A stretch of DNA of 64,000 nucleotides. Origin: Paracoccus saliphilus (GTDB lineage: Bacteria > Pseudomonadota > Alphaproteobacteria > Rhodobacterales > Rhodobacteraceae). Below, piece by piece: positions 24,750-34,641 of this stretch (the stretch's first letter is position 1; each line of letters opens with the position of its first letter). The notes under the pieces were generated by a model. The model saw nothing but the letters and a program-made list of their open reading frames with translations, ran no database searches and was not told the origin of the DNA. The position numbers and the translations under genes were made by a program. The stretch spans positions 868,001 to 932,000 of the forward strand of contig NZ_CP067140.1 of the NCBI RefSeq assembly GCF_028553805.1, given 5' to 3'.

Positions 24750-26345
24750 ATGAGCAACCGCCCCGAACTCCCGCCCGAAATCGCCCGCCGCCGGACCTTT
24801 GCGATCATCTCGCATCCGGATGCGGGCAAGACCACGCTGACCGAGAAATTCCTGCTTTATGGCGGCGCCATCCAGATGGCCGGGCAGGTACGGGCCAAGG
24901 GCGAGGCGCGGCGGACGCGGTCGGACTTCATGAAGATGGAGCAGGATCGCGGCATTTCAGTCTCTGCTTCGGCGATGTCGTTCGATTTCGACGGTCATCG
25001 CTTCAATCTTGTCGATACGCCGGGGCACAGCGATTTTTCCGAGGATACCTATCGCACCCTGACTGCCGTGGATGCGGCGATCATGGTAATCGACGGGGCC
25101 AAGGGGGTAGAGAGCCAGACCCGCAAACTGTTCGAAGTCTGCCGATTGCGCGATCTGCCGATCCTGACCTTCTGCAACAAGATGGACCGCGAAAGCCGGG
25201 ATACGTTCGAGATCATCGACGAGATTCAGGAAAACCTGGCCATCGATGTCGTTCCTGCGAGCTGGCCCATCGGGGTGGGGCGCGAGTTCGTCGGCTGTTA
25301 CGATATGTTGAACGACCGCTTGGAGCTCATGGACCGGGCCGACCGAAATCGGGTGGCGGAATCGGTGAAGATAGACGGGCTGGACGACCCCAAACTGGCC
25401 GATCATGTGCCGGAGCACCTGCTTGGAAAGTTTCGAGAAGAGATCGAGATGGCGCGCGAGCTTCTGCCGGAGTTCGATCGCCAATCCTTCCTTGAAGGTC
25501 ATCTGACACCGATCTGGTTCGGCAGCGCGATCAACAGTTTCGGCGTGCGTGAATTGATGACGGGGATCAGCGAATACGGCCCGGCACCACAGCCACAGAA
25601 CTCTGCCAGCCGCGAGATCGCGCCAGAGGAGAAGTCCGTGAGCGGTTTCGTCTTCAAGGTGCAGGCCAACATGGATCCCAAGCATCGCGACCGGGTGGCC
25701 TTTTTGCGCATGGCCTCGGGACATTTCCAACGCGGGATGAAGCTGACTCATGTGCGCACGAAAAAGCCGATGGCGGTGTCGAACCCGGTGCTGTTTCTTG
25801 CCGCCGACCGGGAGCTGGCCGAAGAGGCCTGGGCGGGCGATATCATCGGCATTCCGAACCACGGGCAGTTGCGTATCGGCGATGCGCTGACCGAGGGCGA
25901 GCCGTTGCGTTTTACCGGCATTCCGTCATTTGCACCGGAACTGCTGCAATCGGTGCGCGCCACGGACCCGATGAAGGCGAAGCATCTGGAAAAGGCGCTG
26001 ATGCAATTCGCCGAAGAGGGAGCGGCGAAGGTCTTCAAGCCTGCCATCGGGTCGGGCTTCATCGTCGGCGTGGTCGGCGCGCTGCAATTCGAGGTCCTGG
26101 CGAGCCGGATCGAGTTGGAATACGGCATCCCGGTGCGCTTCGAGGGTTCGCAATTCACATCTGCCCGGTGGGTGCAGGGGGCGAAGGACAAGGTCGATAT
26201 CTTCGCCAACGCCAACAAGGGACATATGGCTTATGATCATGACGGCGACCTAGTCTATCTGACGCGGCTGCAATGGGATATCGACCGCATTGAGCGCGAC
26301 CATCCTGACCTGAAGCTGACCGCGACGAAAGAGATGATGGTCTGA
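24750..26345 (+). CDS. prfC: Peptide chain release factor 3 (RF3)
   Basis: A 531-residue translational GTPase that releases RF1/RF2 after termination. G1 is SHPDAGKTT, switch I has DRGISVSASAM, G3 is DTPGHSDFSEDTYR and G4 is NKMDR, followed by the RF3 C-terminal domain (FKPAIGSGFIVGVVGALQFEV). The start is set at ATG 24750 (MSNRPELPPEIARRR), the usual family start. A TTG at 24714 with a GAAGGG ahead of it is a possible longer start. Confidence 0.94.
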   Translation: MSNRPELPPEIARRRTFAIISHPDAGKTTLTEKFLLYGGAIQMAGQVRAKGEARRTRSDFMKMEQDRGISVSASAMSFDFDGHRFNLVDTPGHSDFSEDTYRTLTAVDAAIMVIDGAKGVESQTRKLFEVCRLRDLPILTFCNKMDRESRDTFEIIDEIQENLAIDVVPASWPIGVGREFVGCYDMLNDRLELMDRADRNRVAESVKIDGLDDPKLADHVPEHLLGKFREEIEMARELLPEFDRQSFLEGHLTPIWFGSAINSFGVRELMTGISEYGPAPQPQNSASREIAPEEKSVSGFVFKVQANMDPKHRDRVAFLRMASGHFQRGMKLTHVRTKKPMAVSNPVLFLAADRELAEEAWAGDIIGIPNHGQLRIGDALTEGEPLRFTGIPSFAPELLQSVRATDPMKAKHLEKALMQFAEEGAAKVFKPAIGSGFIVGVVGALQFEVLASRIELEYGIPVRFEGSQFTSARWVQGAKDKVDIFANANKGHMAYDHDGDLVYLTRLQWDIDRIERDHPDLKLTATKEMMV

Positions 26346-26407
26346 ACATCATGCCCGTAACAGCTTGGTGTCATGCGCGGGGCTGGTTGTGAGCGGGGCT
26401 TCCGGGA

Positions 26408-26429
26408 GGAGGCGGTTTTCGCCGCCTCC
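26408..26429. terminator. Bidirectional terminator between prfC and ectR
   Basis: GGAGGCGG (26408-26415) pairs with CCGCCTCC (26422-26429) over TTTTCG. It sits between two convergent genes and can serve both. Confidence 0.6.
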
Positions 26430-26443
26430 GGAACCGCCCGATG

Positions 26444-26950
26444 TCACAGGCGGCCGCGATCCTTACGGATATCGCCGATGGTCAGCACGGGGGATGCCTC
26501 GATTTCCCCGGCGTTGAGCATCCCTGCAACGCGGTCCAGAACGGCAAGAACCATCTGCTGTTCCCAGTTTTCGAGCTTCTCGAAATTCTTGACGAAATGC
26601 TGCTGCAAGGCGTTCGGGGCATTTTTCAATGCCTCGGTTCCCGCTTCTGCGATGACCACATTGGTCTGCCTGCGATCCATGCTGGAGCGCTGGCGGTTGA
26701 CCATCTCGCGCTTTTGCAGCTGATCGACCAGCGCGGTTACCGTCGCCTGACTGACACCCATTTGATTGGCCAGTGCCGTAGGCGTGGCGCTGCCGCCCTC
26801 GCGGCTGGCCAGGATTTGCAGCACGCGCAATTTGGCCGGGGTCAGCCTGGCTGCTTGTGCCAGTTCACGCTCATAAAGCTCGGTTGCGCGCAGAATGCGG
26901 CGCAACGCGATAAGGGCTTCATCCAGGCGATTGTCTGCGGCTTTGCTCAT
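26444..26950 (-). CDS. ectR: MarR-family regulator of ectoine synthesis (EctR-like)
   Basis: A 168-residue MarR-type winged-helix protein (ALANQMGVSQATVTALVDQLQKREMV is the HTH; RSSMDRRQTNVVI is the wing). It is divergent from ectA across a 224-bp control region, the position of EctR, the repressor known in halotolerant methylotrophs and other ectoine producers. The start ATG 26948-26950 (MSKAADNRLDEAL) is preferred; an upstream TTG would add 12 residues. Its likely operators are the palindromes at 27075-27100. Confidence 0.85.
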   Translation of the reverse strand: MSKAADNRLDEALIALRRILRATELYERELAQAARLTPAKLRVLQILASREGGSATPTALANQMGVSQATVTALVDQLQKREMVNRQRSSMDRRQTNVVIAEAGTEALKNAPNALQQHFVKNFEKLENWEQQMVLAVLDRVAGMLNAGEIEASPVLTIGDIRKDRGRL

Positions 26951-27174
26951 GATGCGATCATCACATGAAATACAGGAATCGTTCAATTGATAAACTATTC
27001 GAGAAAATATTTTGCTTGACTAAGGTGTTTTTTGCAGGGTTTCGGCGATGATATCGCTAAAACCCCCGTTATACCAGCTATTTAGCTGATATTGGCTAAA
27101 TTTTGCCGTATCGGTTGCAACCAGAGGGCGGGTTCATTAGTTAGTAAGGCGAAGCAAAACAGAGATCAGATTCT
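26951..27174. promoter_or_regulatory. Control region between ectR and ectA
   Basis: Contains TTGACT (about 27015) and several T/A-rich stretches suited to promoters, a TCAATTGA palindrome close to ectR (about 26985), and the overlapping palindromes at 27075-27100. Osmotically controlled ect promoters are expected here; no transcription start can be fixed from sequence alone. Confidence 0.5.
27075..27100. promoter_or_regulatory. Two overlapping palindromes, candidate EctR operator
   Basis: CAGCTA-TT-TAGCTG (27075-27088) overlaps TTTAGC-N8-GCTAAA (27081-27100). Arms of 6 bp separated by 2 and 8 bp suit a MarR dimer. A third GCTAAA half-site is nearby at about 27055. Confidence 0.45.
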
Positions 27175-27720
27175 ATGCCCAAAGACGTGAACGAGATCGA
27201 AAAGCACCGTAATCGGACGCTCATCCTGCGCAAACCGCGCAGCACCGATGGCTCCGCCATCTGGGAGCTTGTGCGCGAGTGCAAGCCGCTGGATGAGAAT
27301 TCGATGTACTGCAATATCGTTCAGGCCGAGCATTTCCGTGACACCTGCGTGGTGGCGGAAATGAATGGCGATATCGTCGGCTGGATCTCCGGTCACATGA
27401 TCCCGAACGAGGATGCGCTGTTTGTCTGGCAGGTGGCTGTTAGCCCGCGCGCGCGCGGGCTCGGTCTTGGCGGCAAGATGCTGGAGCATCTGATCGGCCG
27501 CGATGCCTGTGCCGAGGCACAGCAGCTCAACACGACCATTACCAAGGATAACGAGGCCTCCTGGGCGCTGTTCCGCAGCTTTGCCCGCGGGGTCGGTGGG
27601 GAGCTTTCCGACAAGGCGCATTACAAGCGCGATGCCCATTTCGATGGCCAGCACGCCACCGAACATATGGTGACGATCACCCTGCCGGAAGAAGAAGGCG
27701 CGTCCTCGGTCGCCGCCTGA
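27175..27720 (+). CDS. ectA: Diaminobutyrate acetyltransferase (EctA)
   Basis: A 181-residue GNAT enzyme that acetylates L-2,4-diaminobutyrate at N4, the second dedicated step of ectoine synthesis. The acetyl-CoA loop is VSPRARGLGLGGKML, and the family blocks ECKPLDENSMYCN and TTITKDNEASWALF are clear. First gene of ectABC-ask. Confidence 0.97.
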   Translation: MPKDVNEIEKHRNRTLILRKPRSTDGSAIWELVRECKPLDENSMYCNIVQAEHFRDTCVVAEMNGDIVGWISGHMIPNEDALFVWQVAVSPRARGLGLGGKMLEHLIGRDACAEAQQLNTTITKDNEASWALFRSFARGVGGELSDKAHYKRDAHFDGQHATEHMVTITLPEEEGASSVAA

Positions 27721-27775
27721 CCGCGACCGGATCGCCTGACCCCATAAAAACGCACAAGGTGCGAAAGGACTTCTT

Positions 27776-29068
27776 ATGCCCAAGGATATGACCAACGGTA
27801 TCGATACCGATATTTTCACGCGTCGCGAAAGCGAGGCGCGTTCCTATTGCCGGGGTATTCCGGCAGTCTTCACCGCCGCGCGCGGCTCGATTCTGAGTGC
27901 GCAGGACGGCACCGACTACATCGACTTCCTGGCCGGCTGCTCTTCGCTGAATTACGGTCACAACGATCCGGATATGAAGGCCGCGCTGGTCGAGCATATC
28001 ACTGCCGACGGGCTGGCCCATGGACTGGACCTGCATACCGATACGAAGGCCGGTTTCCTGACCGCTTTCGATCGACACATTCTTGCCCCGCGCGGGATGG
28101 ATCACCGGGTGATGTTCACCGGTCCGACCGGTGCGAATGCCGTCGAGGCGGCAATGAAGATCGCGCGCAAATCGACCGGCCGCACGAACATCGTCGCCTT
28201 CACCAACGGTTTTCATGGCGTTACCATGGGGGCATTGGCGGCGACAGGTAACGGCTATCACCGTGGCGGTGCGGGCATGGACAAGCAGGGCGTTACCCGG
28301 ATGCCCTATGACGGCTATGCCGATGGTGTCGACGGGGCCGCACTGCTGGATCAGATGCTGTCCGACGCTTCGGGCGGAATCGACGCGCCCGCCGCCATCA
28401 TGCTGGAGACCGTGCAGGGCGAGGGCGGGCTGAATGCTGCCTCGGGCGATTTCGTCCGGAACATTGCTGCCGTCGCCAAGAAGCACGGCGCTCTGCTGAT
28501 CGTCGATGATATCCAGGCTGGCTGCGGCCGGACCGGCACCTTCTTCTCGTTCGAGGAGATGGGCGTCACACCCGATATCGTCACCATGGCGAAATCCATC
28601 TCGGGCTTCGGTCTGCCACTGGCACTGGTCCTGGTGCGGCCCGAACATGACATATTCGGCCCGGCCGAGCATAACGGCACCTTCCGGGGTAATACCCATG
28701 CCTTCGTCACCGCCCGTGTCGCGATCGAGAAATTCTGGGCCGACAAGGGTTTCGAGGCCGAACTGGCTGAGAAGGCCGCGCTGATCGAAAAGCGGCTGAC
28801 CGAGCTTGCAGATCTGGTTCCCGGCGCCTTCCTGAAAGGCCGCGGGCTGATGCGCGGCGTCGATGTCGGTTCGGGAGAGCTGGCAGAGAAGATTTGCGGA
28901 CGCGCCTATGAAAAAGGGCTTATCATCGAAACTTCGGGCAGCGAAGATCAGGTCGTGAAGGTTCTGGCCCCGCTGACCACCCCGGTCGAGACATTCGAAA
29001 AGGGCTTTGACATCCTGCTGGATGCGGCCCAGGAAATTCTCGACACGACCAAGATTGCTGCGGAGTAA
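27776..29068 (+). CDS. ectB: Diaminobutyrate-2-oxoglutarate transaminase (EctB)
   Basis: A 430-residue class III PLP aminotransferase converting aspartate semialdehyde to diaminobutyrate. The PLP lysine is Lys273 (MAKSISGFG) and the cofactor Asp244 is in [12 protein letters not shown]. It follows ectA after 55 bp with an AAGGAC ribosome site. Confidence 0.97.
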   Translation: MPKDMTNGIDTDIFTRRESEARSYCRGIPAVFTAARGSILSAQDGTDYIDFLAGCSSLNYGHNDPDMKAALVEHITADGLAHGLDLHTDTKAGFLTAFDRHILAPRGMDHRVMFTGPTGANAVEAAMKIARKSTGRTNIVAFTNGFHGVTMGALAATGNGYHRGGAGMDKQGVTRMPYDGYADGVDGAALLDQMLSDASGGIDAPAAIMLETVQGEGGLNAASGDFVRNIAAVAKKHGALLIVDDIQAGCGRTGTFFSFEEMGVTPDIVTMAKSISGFGLPLALVLVRPEHDIFGPAEHNGTFRGNTHAFVTARVAIEKFWADKGFEAELAEKAALIEKRLTELADLVPGAFLKGRGLMRGVDVGSGELAEKICGRAYEKGLIIETSGSEDQVVKVLAPLTTPVETFEKGFDILLDAAQEILDTTKIAAE

Positions 29069-29075
29069 GACAGAG

Positions 29076-29471
29076 ATGATCATTCGCGATTTCAACAAAT
29101 TGAAAGACACTGACCGTTCGGTGTCGGATGCGCGCTGGAACTCGGTGCGGATGCTGCTGGCCGATGACGGAATGGGGTTCTCGTTCCACATCACCACACT
29201 TGAGGCGGGATCCGAACATACCTTCCACTACAAGCATCATTTCGAAAGCGTCTATTGCATGTCGGGCAAGGGCTCGATCACTGATCTGGCGACCGGCGAG
29301 ACGCATGAAATCAAGCCCGGTGTCATGTATGCGCTGAACCTGCATGACAAGCATACCCTGCGGGCCGAGGAAGAGCTGGTCATGGCCTGCTGCTTCAACC
29401 CGCCGGTAACGGGCAAGGAAGTCCACCGTGAAGACGGCTCGTATGCCCCGGTGGATGAACTGACGGATTGA
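29076..29471 (+). CDS. ectC: Ectoine synthase (EctC)
   Basis: A 131-residue cupin that closes N-acetyl-diaminobutyrate into ectoine. The start [16 protein letters not shown] and the blocks [14 protein letters not shown] and [16 protein letters not shown] (metal and substrate residues) are diagnostic. It starts 7 bp after ectB at ATG 29076; the longer upstream frame is antisense to no known feature and overlaps ectB. No ectD (hydroxylase) follows, so hydroxyectoine synthesis is not encoded here. Confidence 0.97.
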   Translation: MIIRDFNKLKDTDRSVSDARWNSVRMLLADDGMGFSFHITTLEAGSEHTFHYKHHFESVYCMSGKGSITDLATGETHEIKPGVMYALNLHDKHTLRAEEELVMACCFNPPVTGKEVHREDGSYAPVDELTD

Positions 29472-29473
29472 AC

Positions 29474-30898
29474 ATGACCCATACTGTCGAGAAAATCGGC
29501 GGCACGTCCATGTCACGTGTGCATGAATTGCGCGACACGCTGATCATCGGTGACCGCAAAGAGGCTGATCTTTACGGACGTATCTTTGTCGTCTCGGCCT
29601 TTGGCGGGATCACCGATCTGCTGCTGGAACACAAGAAATCCGGCAAGGCGGGGGTCTATGCGGCATTCGCCAATTCGGATTCTGATCATGGCTGGCACGA
29701 GGCGCTGGACCGCGTCTCGGATGCGATGGTCGCGGCGCATAAGGCTGTGCTGGATCATCCCGGCGATATCGAGCGCGCGGATGCTTTCGTGCATGACCGC
29801 CTCCTTGGCGCCCGCAATTGCCTGATCGATCTGCAGCGCCTGTGCACTTACGGCCATTTCCGCCTGTCCGAGCACATGCTGCAGACCCGCGAGTTGCTGT
29901 CGGGCTTGGGCGAGGCGCATTCGGCCTTTGTCACCACGCTGATGCTGCAACGTGCCGGCGTGAATGCCCGCTTTGTCGACCTGTCGGGTTGGCGTGACGA
30001 GGGCGATGTCAGCCTCGACGAGCGTATCAAGGGCGCAATGAAGGATATCGATCCGGCAGCCGAGATGCCCATCGTTACCGGCTATGCGCAATGTGCCGAG
30101 GGGCTGATGCGCGAATTCGACCGTGGTTATTCCGAGGTGACCTTCTCGCGGCTGGCATCGCTGACCGGCGCGCGCGAGGCGATCATCCACAAGGAATTTC
30201 ATCTGTCCTCGGCCGATCCCAAGCTCGTCGGGCAGGATGCCGTGCGCAAGCTGGGCCGGACGAATTACGATGTCGCGGATCAGCTTTCCAACCTGGGCAT
30301 GGAAGCGATCCATCCCAAGGCAGCCAAGACGCTGCGTCAATCGGGTGTACCGCTGCGCGTGACCAACGCATTCGAACCCGAAGACCCTGGCACGCTGATC
30401 GACGATCAGCCCGCCGATGGCCCGAATGTCGAGATCGTGACTGGCCTCGACCTGTTCGCGCTGGAACTGTTCGAGCAGGACATGGTCGGCGCAAAGGGCT
30501 ATGACAGCGCCGTTCTGGATATCCTGACGCGGCACAATGTCCGCATCGTGTCCAAGGTCTCGAATGCCAACACGGTCACGCATTACGTCGACAGCTCGCT
30601 GAAGGTGCTTCGCCGGGTCGAGAAGGACCTGATGGAACGCTATCCTTCGGCGCGGGTGACATCGCGCGCGATCTCGATGGTTGCCGCGGTGGGGCGCGAT
30701 CTGAATAGCTTGGCGGTCCTGAGCCGCGGATTGAACGCGCTGGCCGATAATGGGCTGGAGGCGATCGGCGCGACGCAGGGACCACGTCCTGTGGATGTGC
30801 AATTCATTGTCGAGCGCGAGGTGATGAAGCCGGCGATCAAGGCGCTGCACCACGCTTTGATCGAAAGCTCTGAGCGCGAGATGCTGAAAGCGGCGTAA
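29474..30898 (+). CDS. ask_ect: Ectoine-operon aspartate kinase (Ask_Ect)
   Basis: A 474-residue aspartokinase. It starts THTVEKIGGTSM in place of the usual KFGGTS, with the kinase domain to about residue 290 (SLASLTGAREAIIHKEFHLSSADPKLV gives the aspartate site) and ACT-type segments to the end. Its place two bases after ectC marks it as the specialised enzyme that feeds ectoine synthesis free of normal lysine/threonine feedback, a known arrangement in many Proteobacteria. Confidence 0.95.
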   Translation: MTHTVEKIGGTSMSRVHELRDTLIIGDRKEADLYGRIFVVSAFGGITDLLLEHKKSGKAGVYAAFANSDSDHGWHEALDRVSDAMVAAHKAVLDHPGDIERADAFVHDRLLGARNCLIDLQRLCTYGHFRLSEHMLQTRELLSGLGEAHSAFVTTLMLQRAGVNARFVDLSGWRDEGDVSLDERIKGAMKDIDPAAEMPIVTGYAQCAEGLMREFDRGYSEVTFSRLASLTGAREAIIHKEFHLSSADPKLVGQDAVRKLGRTNYDVADQLSNLGMEAIHPKAAKTLRQSGVPLRVTNAFEPEDPGTLIDDQPADGPNVEIVTGLDLFALELFEQDMVGAKGYDSAVLDILTRHNVRIVSKVSNANTVTHYVDSSLKVLRRVEKDLMERYPSARVTSRAISMVAAVGRDLNSLAVLSRGLNALADNGLEAIGATQGPRPVDVQFIVEREVMKPAIKALHHALIESSEREMLKAA

Positions 30899-31279
30899 GG
30901 CGTCGCCTTTTACCAGTCGTCGATCAAGGCGGCGGGTGGATTTGAATGCAACGCTCCGGCATCTCATCGAAGTGCCGGGGCGTTTTATGTTCTGGGACCA
31001 GGGAATGGTTGGTGCGAGGGCCGGAGGCCATCTGTGGTTCACAGTTGTTATTTCTGACGATAGCGGCGAGGCGGATTGTGCTTACCTGCTTGGTCCGAAA
31101 GTTGTACGAAATATAGTATACCAAAATTACATCGAATGATGCTATATTCGAAGAGTGAGTTGCAAGATCGGGAGCTTGACTCACTTTCAGGGGCTGATGG
31201 CTGCTCTTCCTTTCGTTTATGGGCGGACCCTTCGCCTATGCGCTAATCAGAGCCTGTTCAGCCCGGTTTGGTGGAATGC
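30899..31279. promoter_or_regulatory. Intergenic region between ect operon and sugar-acid operon
   Basis: Holds the ect terminator (30950-30986), a GTATAC-centred site (31116-31121) in ATAGTATACCA, and a long hairpin with GTGAGT (31155-31160) and ACTCAC (31179-31184). GntR/FCD regulators often bind GTATAC-type palindromes, so 31112-31124 is a candidate operator for the regulator at 38394. A 67-residue frame at 30936-31139 has no gene character. Confidence 0.4.
30950..30986 (+). terminator. Terminator of the ectoine operon
   Basis: AACGCTCCGGCA (30950-30961) pairs with TGCCGGGGCGTT (30973-30984) with one mismatch, followed by TTTATG. Confidence 0.7.
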
Positions 31280-32347
31280 ATGGCGGATGACATACAGAAT
31301 ATGACCGTCGGGGCGGTGGGCCGGGTTCAGACCGCCATGAGAAAGCCCGTTATTGCAATCTTGCAGGGGGATCCGGCGGGCATCGGGCCTGAACTTCTGG
31401 TCAAGCTGCTGAACGATGATATCCGCGAGATAACCAATATCGTGGTTCTCGGCGATCCCGAGATTTTCCAGCGAGGGGAGCGGATCGTGGGCCGCAGGGT
31501 GGCGGGGATGCGCTCGATCGCAAAGACTGAGGAGATCGAGTTTTCAGAGACCGGATTGCTACATCTCGATATACATATTCCTGGTATCGCCGAAACAGCT
31601 CTGGGCCAGGTTTCGGCAGAGGGTGGGCGGTCCTCGCTCGAAGAGATGCGCATGGCGCTGGAACTATCCCAAACGACTGCGGTGCATGGCATCCTGTTCA
31701 TGCCGTTCAACAAGGCATCCATGTATCTTGGCGGTAATCCTTTTGCCGATGAGATCGGCTTTGCCCGGCATTTCCTGGGGACGACCGGAGCGGTGAGTGA
31801 GTTCAACGTCGCGCATGACATGTGGAACGGACGGATTACCTCGCATGTTGCGATGAAGGATGTGCCGGGGATGCTGACCCAGTCCAAGATCATGGACGGC
31901 ATCGCATTGGCGGATCGCACCCTGCGCCTTGCAGGCTATGTCCACCCACGGATCGCGGTAGCCGCATATAATCCTCATGCCGGGGAGGGAGGATTGCTGG
32001 GGCGCGAAGAGATCGACATCATCGCCCCTGCCGTGAAATCCATGCAAGAGCGCCGGGTGAATGTGGCCGGGCCCTTTCCGGCCGATACCCTGTGGCTGAA
32101 AATGCGAGACAGGGAATATGACGTAGTCGTGAGCATGTATCACGATCAGGGACAGATCGCGATCAAGTTGCTGGGCTTTGACCAGGGGGTGTCGGTGCTG
32201 GCGGGTCTGCCGATTCCGATTGCCACACCCGCGCATGGAACCGCCTTCGACATTGCCGGGCAGAACAAGGCCAAGATGACGCCCACGCGAAACGCCTTTA
32301 ACATGGTGGTCGGGATGGCCCGTCACCATCTGGCGGCGGCGGAATAA
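31280..32347 (+). CDS. PdxA-family 4-phospho-hydroxyacid dehydrogenase
   Basis: A 355-residue NAD-dependent dehydrogenase of the PdxA family. Core motifs: LQGDPAGIGPELLVKLL, TSHVAMKDVP (metal His), AAYNPHAGEGGLLGREE and VVSMYHDQGQIAIKLLGF. Its place in a sugar-acid transport operon, not with ksgA/surA, argues for the PdxA2 group, which oxidises 4-phosphorylated erythronate or threonate rather than acting in vitamin B6 synthesis. No matching sugar-acid kinase lies in the operon. The start ATG 31280 follows GGTGGA; an ATG at 31337 would give the shortest family-like start. Confidence 0.82.
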   Translation: MADDIQNMTVGAVGRVQTAMRKPVIAILQGDPAGIGPELLVKLLNDDIREITNIVVLGDPEIFQRGERIVGRRVAGMRSIAKTEEIEFSETGLLHLDIHIPGIAETALGQVSAEGGRSSLEEMRMALELSQTTAVHGILFMPFNKASMYLGGNPFADEIGFARHFLGTTGAVSEFNVAHDMWNGRITSHVAMKDVPGMLTQSKIMDGIALADRTLRLAGYVHPRIAVAAYNPHAGEGGLLGREEIDIIAPAVKSMQERRVNVAGPFPADTLWLKMRDREYDVVVSMYHDQGQIAIKLLGFDQGVSVLAGLPIPIATPAHGTAFDIAGQNKAKMTPTRNAFNMVVGMARHHLAAAE

Positions 32348-32498
32348 GAGACGTCGATTCGATGCGACAAGAATCAGGCGATGCATCCTCTCGTCAAGGG
32401 CGAGGAGGCGATGTTATGGATCCCGTGTGACGTACCCGCTGCGTGCCCATGGATGGCGCGCCGGTTCCGATGGCCCGCAAATCAGGGAGCTGAACTCG

Positions 32499-33476
32499 AT
32501 GGCTCGCCAAATCCTGCTCTTGATCGAAAAGAGTGCGCATTGCCTATCCTATTACGACGCTGATAGCGGCACGAGGCTGCATAGCGTGCCATTGCCGGAT
32601 TTCCCGCATGAGTTCACGTTGAATGCAGGGCGTGCGATGGCATGGATAGGCCATTACGGTGTGGCGAACTCGGGCAGCGCCGACGCCGGCGGGCATGAAG
32701 TCATGGCGCTGGATGTCGCGCGAGGGCGGATCATCGACCGGCTGAGCCTCGGGGACGGAATGACCCGACCGCATGGTGTCGGCCTGGACGGGCAAGGCAG
32801 GCTTTACGCACTGTCCGAAGGGGCGGGACGGATCGCGGTCTGGGACGATCCGGCCAGGGGCGGGGCACCGGATCGCACAGTCCCGGTCGGGGGGCTCAAG
32901 CCGCATCTCTTTGCTGTGACGAGCGATGGGCGGCGCTGCTATTCGATGAATCTTGGAAGCAATGACGTAACGGTTTTCGATCCGCGGGATTCCTCGGTGA
33001 CGCCGGTGCCGATCTCGACCGGCGAAAAGCCCGAGGGCCGGCTTTTGCGGGCAGATGAAAGGATGCTGTTCGTCACCAACAGGATCAGCGAGACCGTGGT
33101 CGCCATCGATACCGCGACACTCGAGATCGTGGCCCACGAGCACGTGTCCGGAGACCCTGTGCGGATTTTTCATGATCCCGAGCGTGAGCGGCTGATGACA
33201 ATCGACTATCTTGGACAGACGATATCGCTTCTGGATGATAGAAGCCTGAAGATAACCAGGCGGGTGGCACTCGATTCCCGCCCCATCTCGATGAGCTTCG
33301 ATCGTGGGATGAAACGGGCTTTCGTCAGTATGGATAGCGATGAGATCCATGTTCTGGACCTGGGCGAGCTGACGGTGACGCAGAAATTCTCGACTTTCCG
33401 GGAACCCGATGTTTCGGCCATCGTCACGCTGGATGAACAGGCAGAGGCGATTGCCGGGTCACTTCCCACATCCTGA
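32499..33476 (+). CDS. YVTN/YncE-like seven-bladed beta-propeller protein
   Basis: A 325-residue protein made of repeated blades (GMTRPHGVGLDGQGRLYAL, RLLRADERMLFVTNRISETVVAIDTAT, DPERERLMTIDYLGQTISLLD, ISMSFDRGMKRAFVSMDSDEIHVLDL). It has no signal peptide with the chosen start (ATG 32499 behind AGGGAG), so it may be cytoplasmic. It could be a lactonase-type sugar-acid enzyme (3-carboxy-cis,cis-muconate lactonizing/6-phosphogluconolactonase fold) or a binding protein; the sequence does not decide. Confidence 0.7.
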   Translation: MARQILLLIEKSAHCLSYYDADSGTRLHSVPLPDFPHEFTLNAGRAMAWIGHYGVANSGSADAGGHEVMALDVARGRIIDRLSLGDGMTRPHGVGLDGQGRLYALSEGAGRIAVWDDPARGGAPDRTVPVGGLKPHLFAVTSDGRRCYSMNLGSNDVTVFDPRDSSVTPVPISTGEKPEGRLLRADERMLFVTNRISETVVAIDTATLEIVAHEHVSGDPVRIFHDPERERLMTIDYLGQTISLLDDRSLKITRRVALDSRPISMSFDRGMKRAFVSMDSDEIHVLDLGELTVTQKFSTFREPDVSAIVTLDEQAEAIAGSLPTS

Positions 33477-33697
33477 ATTTGCACTTTTGGGGATCGCAGG
33501 GGCCAGCGATACGGCCCACTGCTGTGAATGGTTGTTGCCGGGTCTGCCACCTCTACTTTGGATTATTTTTCTATATATACAGTGAGAAAGGCAACGAACT
33601 TTCCCGCTATGCGTTAAAAGGAAAGCCCAGGGCCGAGACCGCACCTGGGCCGGCACTGAAACGAGTAGTGTTTAGTTGATTTCGAGGTGATCGACAA

Positions 33698-34621
33698 ATG
33701 ACGGAATGGCATCAATCCTTTGATCGGCGCTTTGACCGCTTTGTGATGCATAACGCGCCGCTGGAACGGCTGGCGGGCGGGTTTCGCTGGCTCGAAGGTC
33801 CGGCCTGGTGCGGCGATGCCGGATGCCTGTTGTTTTCCGACATTCCCGCCAATGCAATCATGCGCTACACCCCGCCACTTGGACCGGGAGAGGGACAGGT
33901 CTCAGTCTATCGTTGCCCATCGAATTTCGCCAACGGTCATACGCGCGACTTGCAGGGGCGGCTGATCAGCTGCGAACATGGCTCGCGCAGCGTCACCCGG
34001 ACCGAACATGACGGAAGCATCACCACATTGGCTTCGCATTATCAGGACAAGCGGCTGAATTCGCCCAATGACGTGGTGGTGAAATCCGACGGTTCGGTCT
34101 GGTTCACCGATCCGCATTACGGGATCATGACGAATTACGAGGGCTATCAGGCACCGCAGGAACTGCCTTGCCTTGTGTATCGTATCGATCCGGTCAGCGG
34201 CGAGCTTCAGGCCGTCTGCGACGATTTCGCCTGTCCCAACGGGTTGGCCTTCTCGCCCGATGGAAGCCGTCTCTATATCGCCGAAACCGGCCTGATGTTC
34301 GATGCGGACGCGGCACGGCATATTCGCGTCTTCGATATCGGTGCCGACGAACGCAGCCTGACGGGCGGAGAGGTTTTTCATAGCGTCAGCCCTGGCGCAG
34401 CCGATGGCTTCCGGCTCGACAGCGATGGTAACCTGTGGAGCTCGGCCGGAGACGGGGTGCATTGCCTGTCGCCCGAGGGAGAGCTTCTGGGTAAAATCCT
34501 GGTACCCGAAACCGTCGCCAATATCTGCTTCGGCGGACGGGGCAAGTCGAGGCTTTATATCTGTGCCACAACATCGCTTTATGCCGTCACGCTCAATTGC
34601 ATGGGCGTGCAGCGGCCGTAG
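33698..34621 (+). CDS. SMP-30/gluconolactonase-family lactonase
   Basis: A 307-residue six-bladed propeller hydrolase. Motifs: GFRWLEGPAWCGDAGCLLFSDI (Glu metal ligand), RLNSPNDVVVKSDGSVWFTDPHYG (Asn and Asp) and ADGFRLDSDGNLW (Asp). It probably opens an aldonolactone made by a dehydrogenase. It is separated from the propeller gene by 221 bp containing an AT-rich CTATATATAC stretch that may be a second promoter, and is followed by the transporter ATPase. Confidence 0.85.
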   Translation: MTEWHQSFDRRFDRFVMHNAPLERLAGGFRWLEGPAWCGDAGCLLFSDIPANAIMRYTPPLGPGEGQVSVYRCPSNFANGHTRDLQGRLISCEHGSRSVTRTEHDGSITTLASHYQDKRLNSPNDVVVKSDGSVWFTDPHYGIMTNYEGYQAPQELPCLVYRIDPVSGELQAVCDDFACPNGLAFSPDGSRLYIAETGLMFDADAARHIRVFDIGADERSLTGGEVFHSVSPGAADGFRLDSDGNLWSSAGDGVHCLSPEGELLGKILVPETVANICFGGRGKSRLYICATTSLYAVTLNCMGVQRP

Positions 34622-34641
34622 GCTGGGGGTTCGGAGAACGC

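Noticed and set aside
27175..30898. Hydroxyectoine synthesis (ectD) in the ect operon
   Set aside because: The operon ends with the aspartokinase and a terminator; no dioxygenase gene is present nearby.
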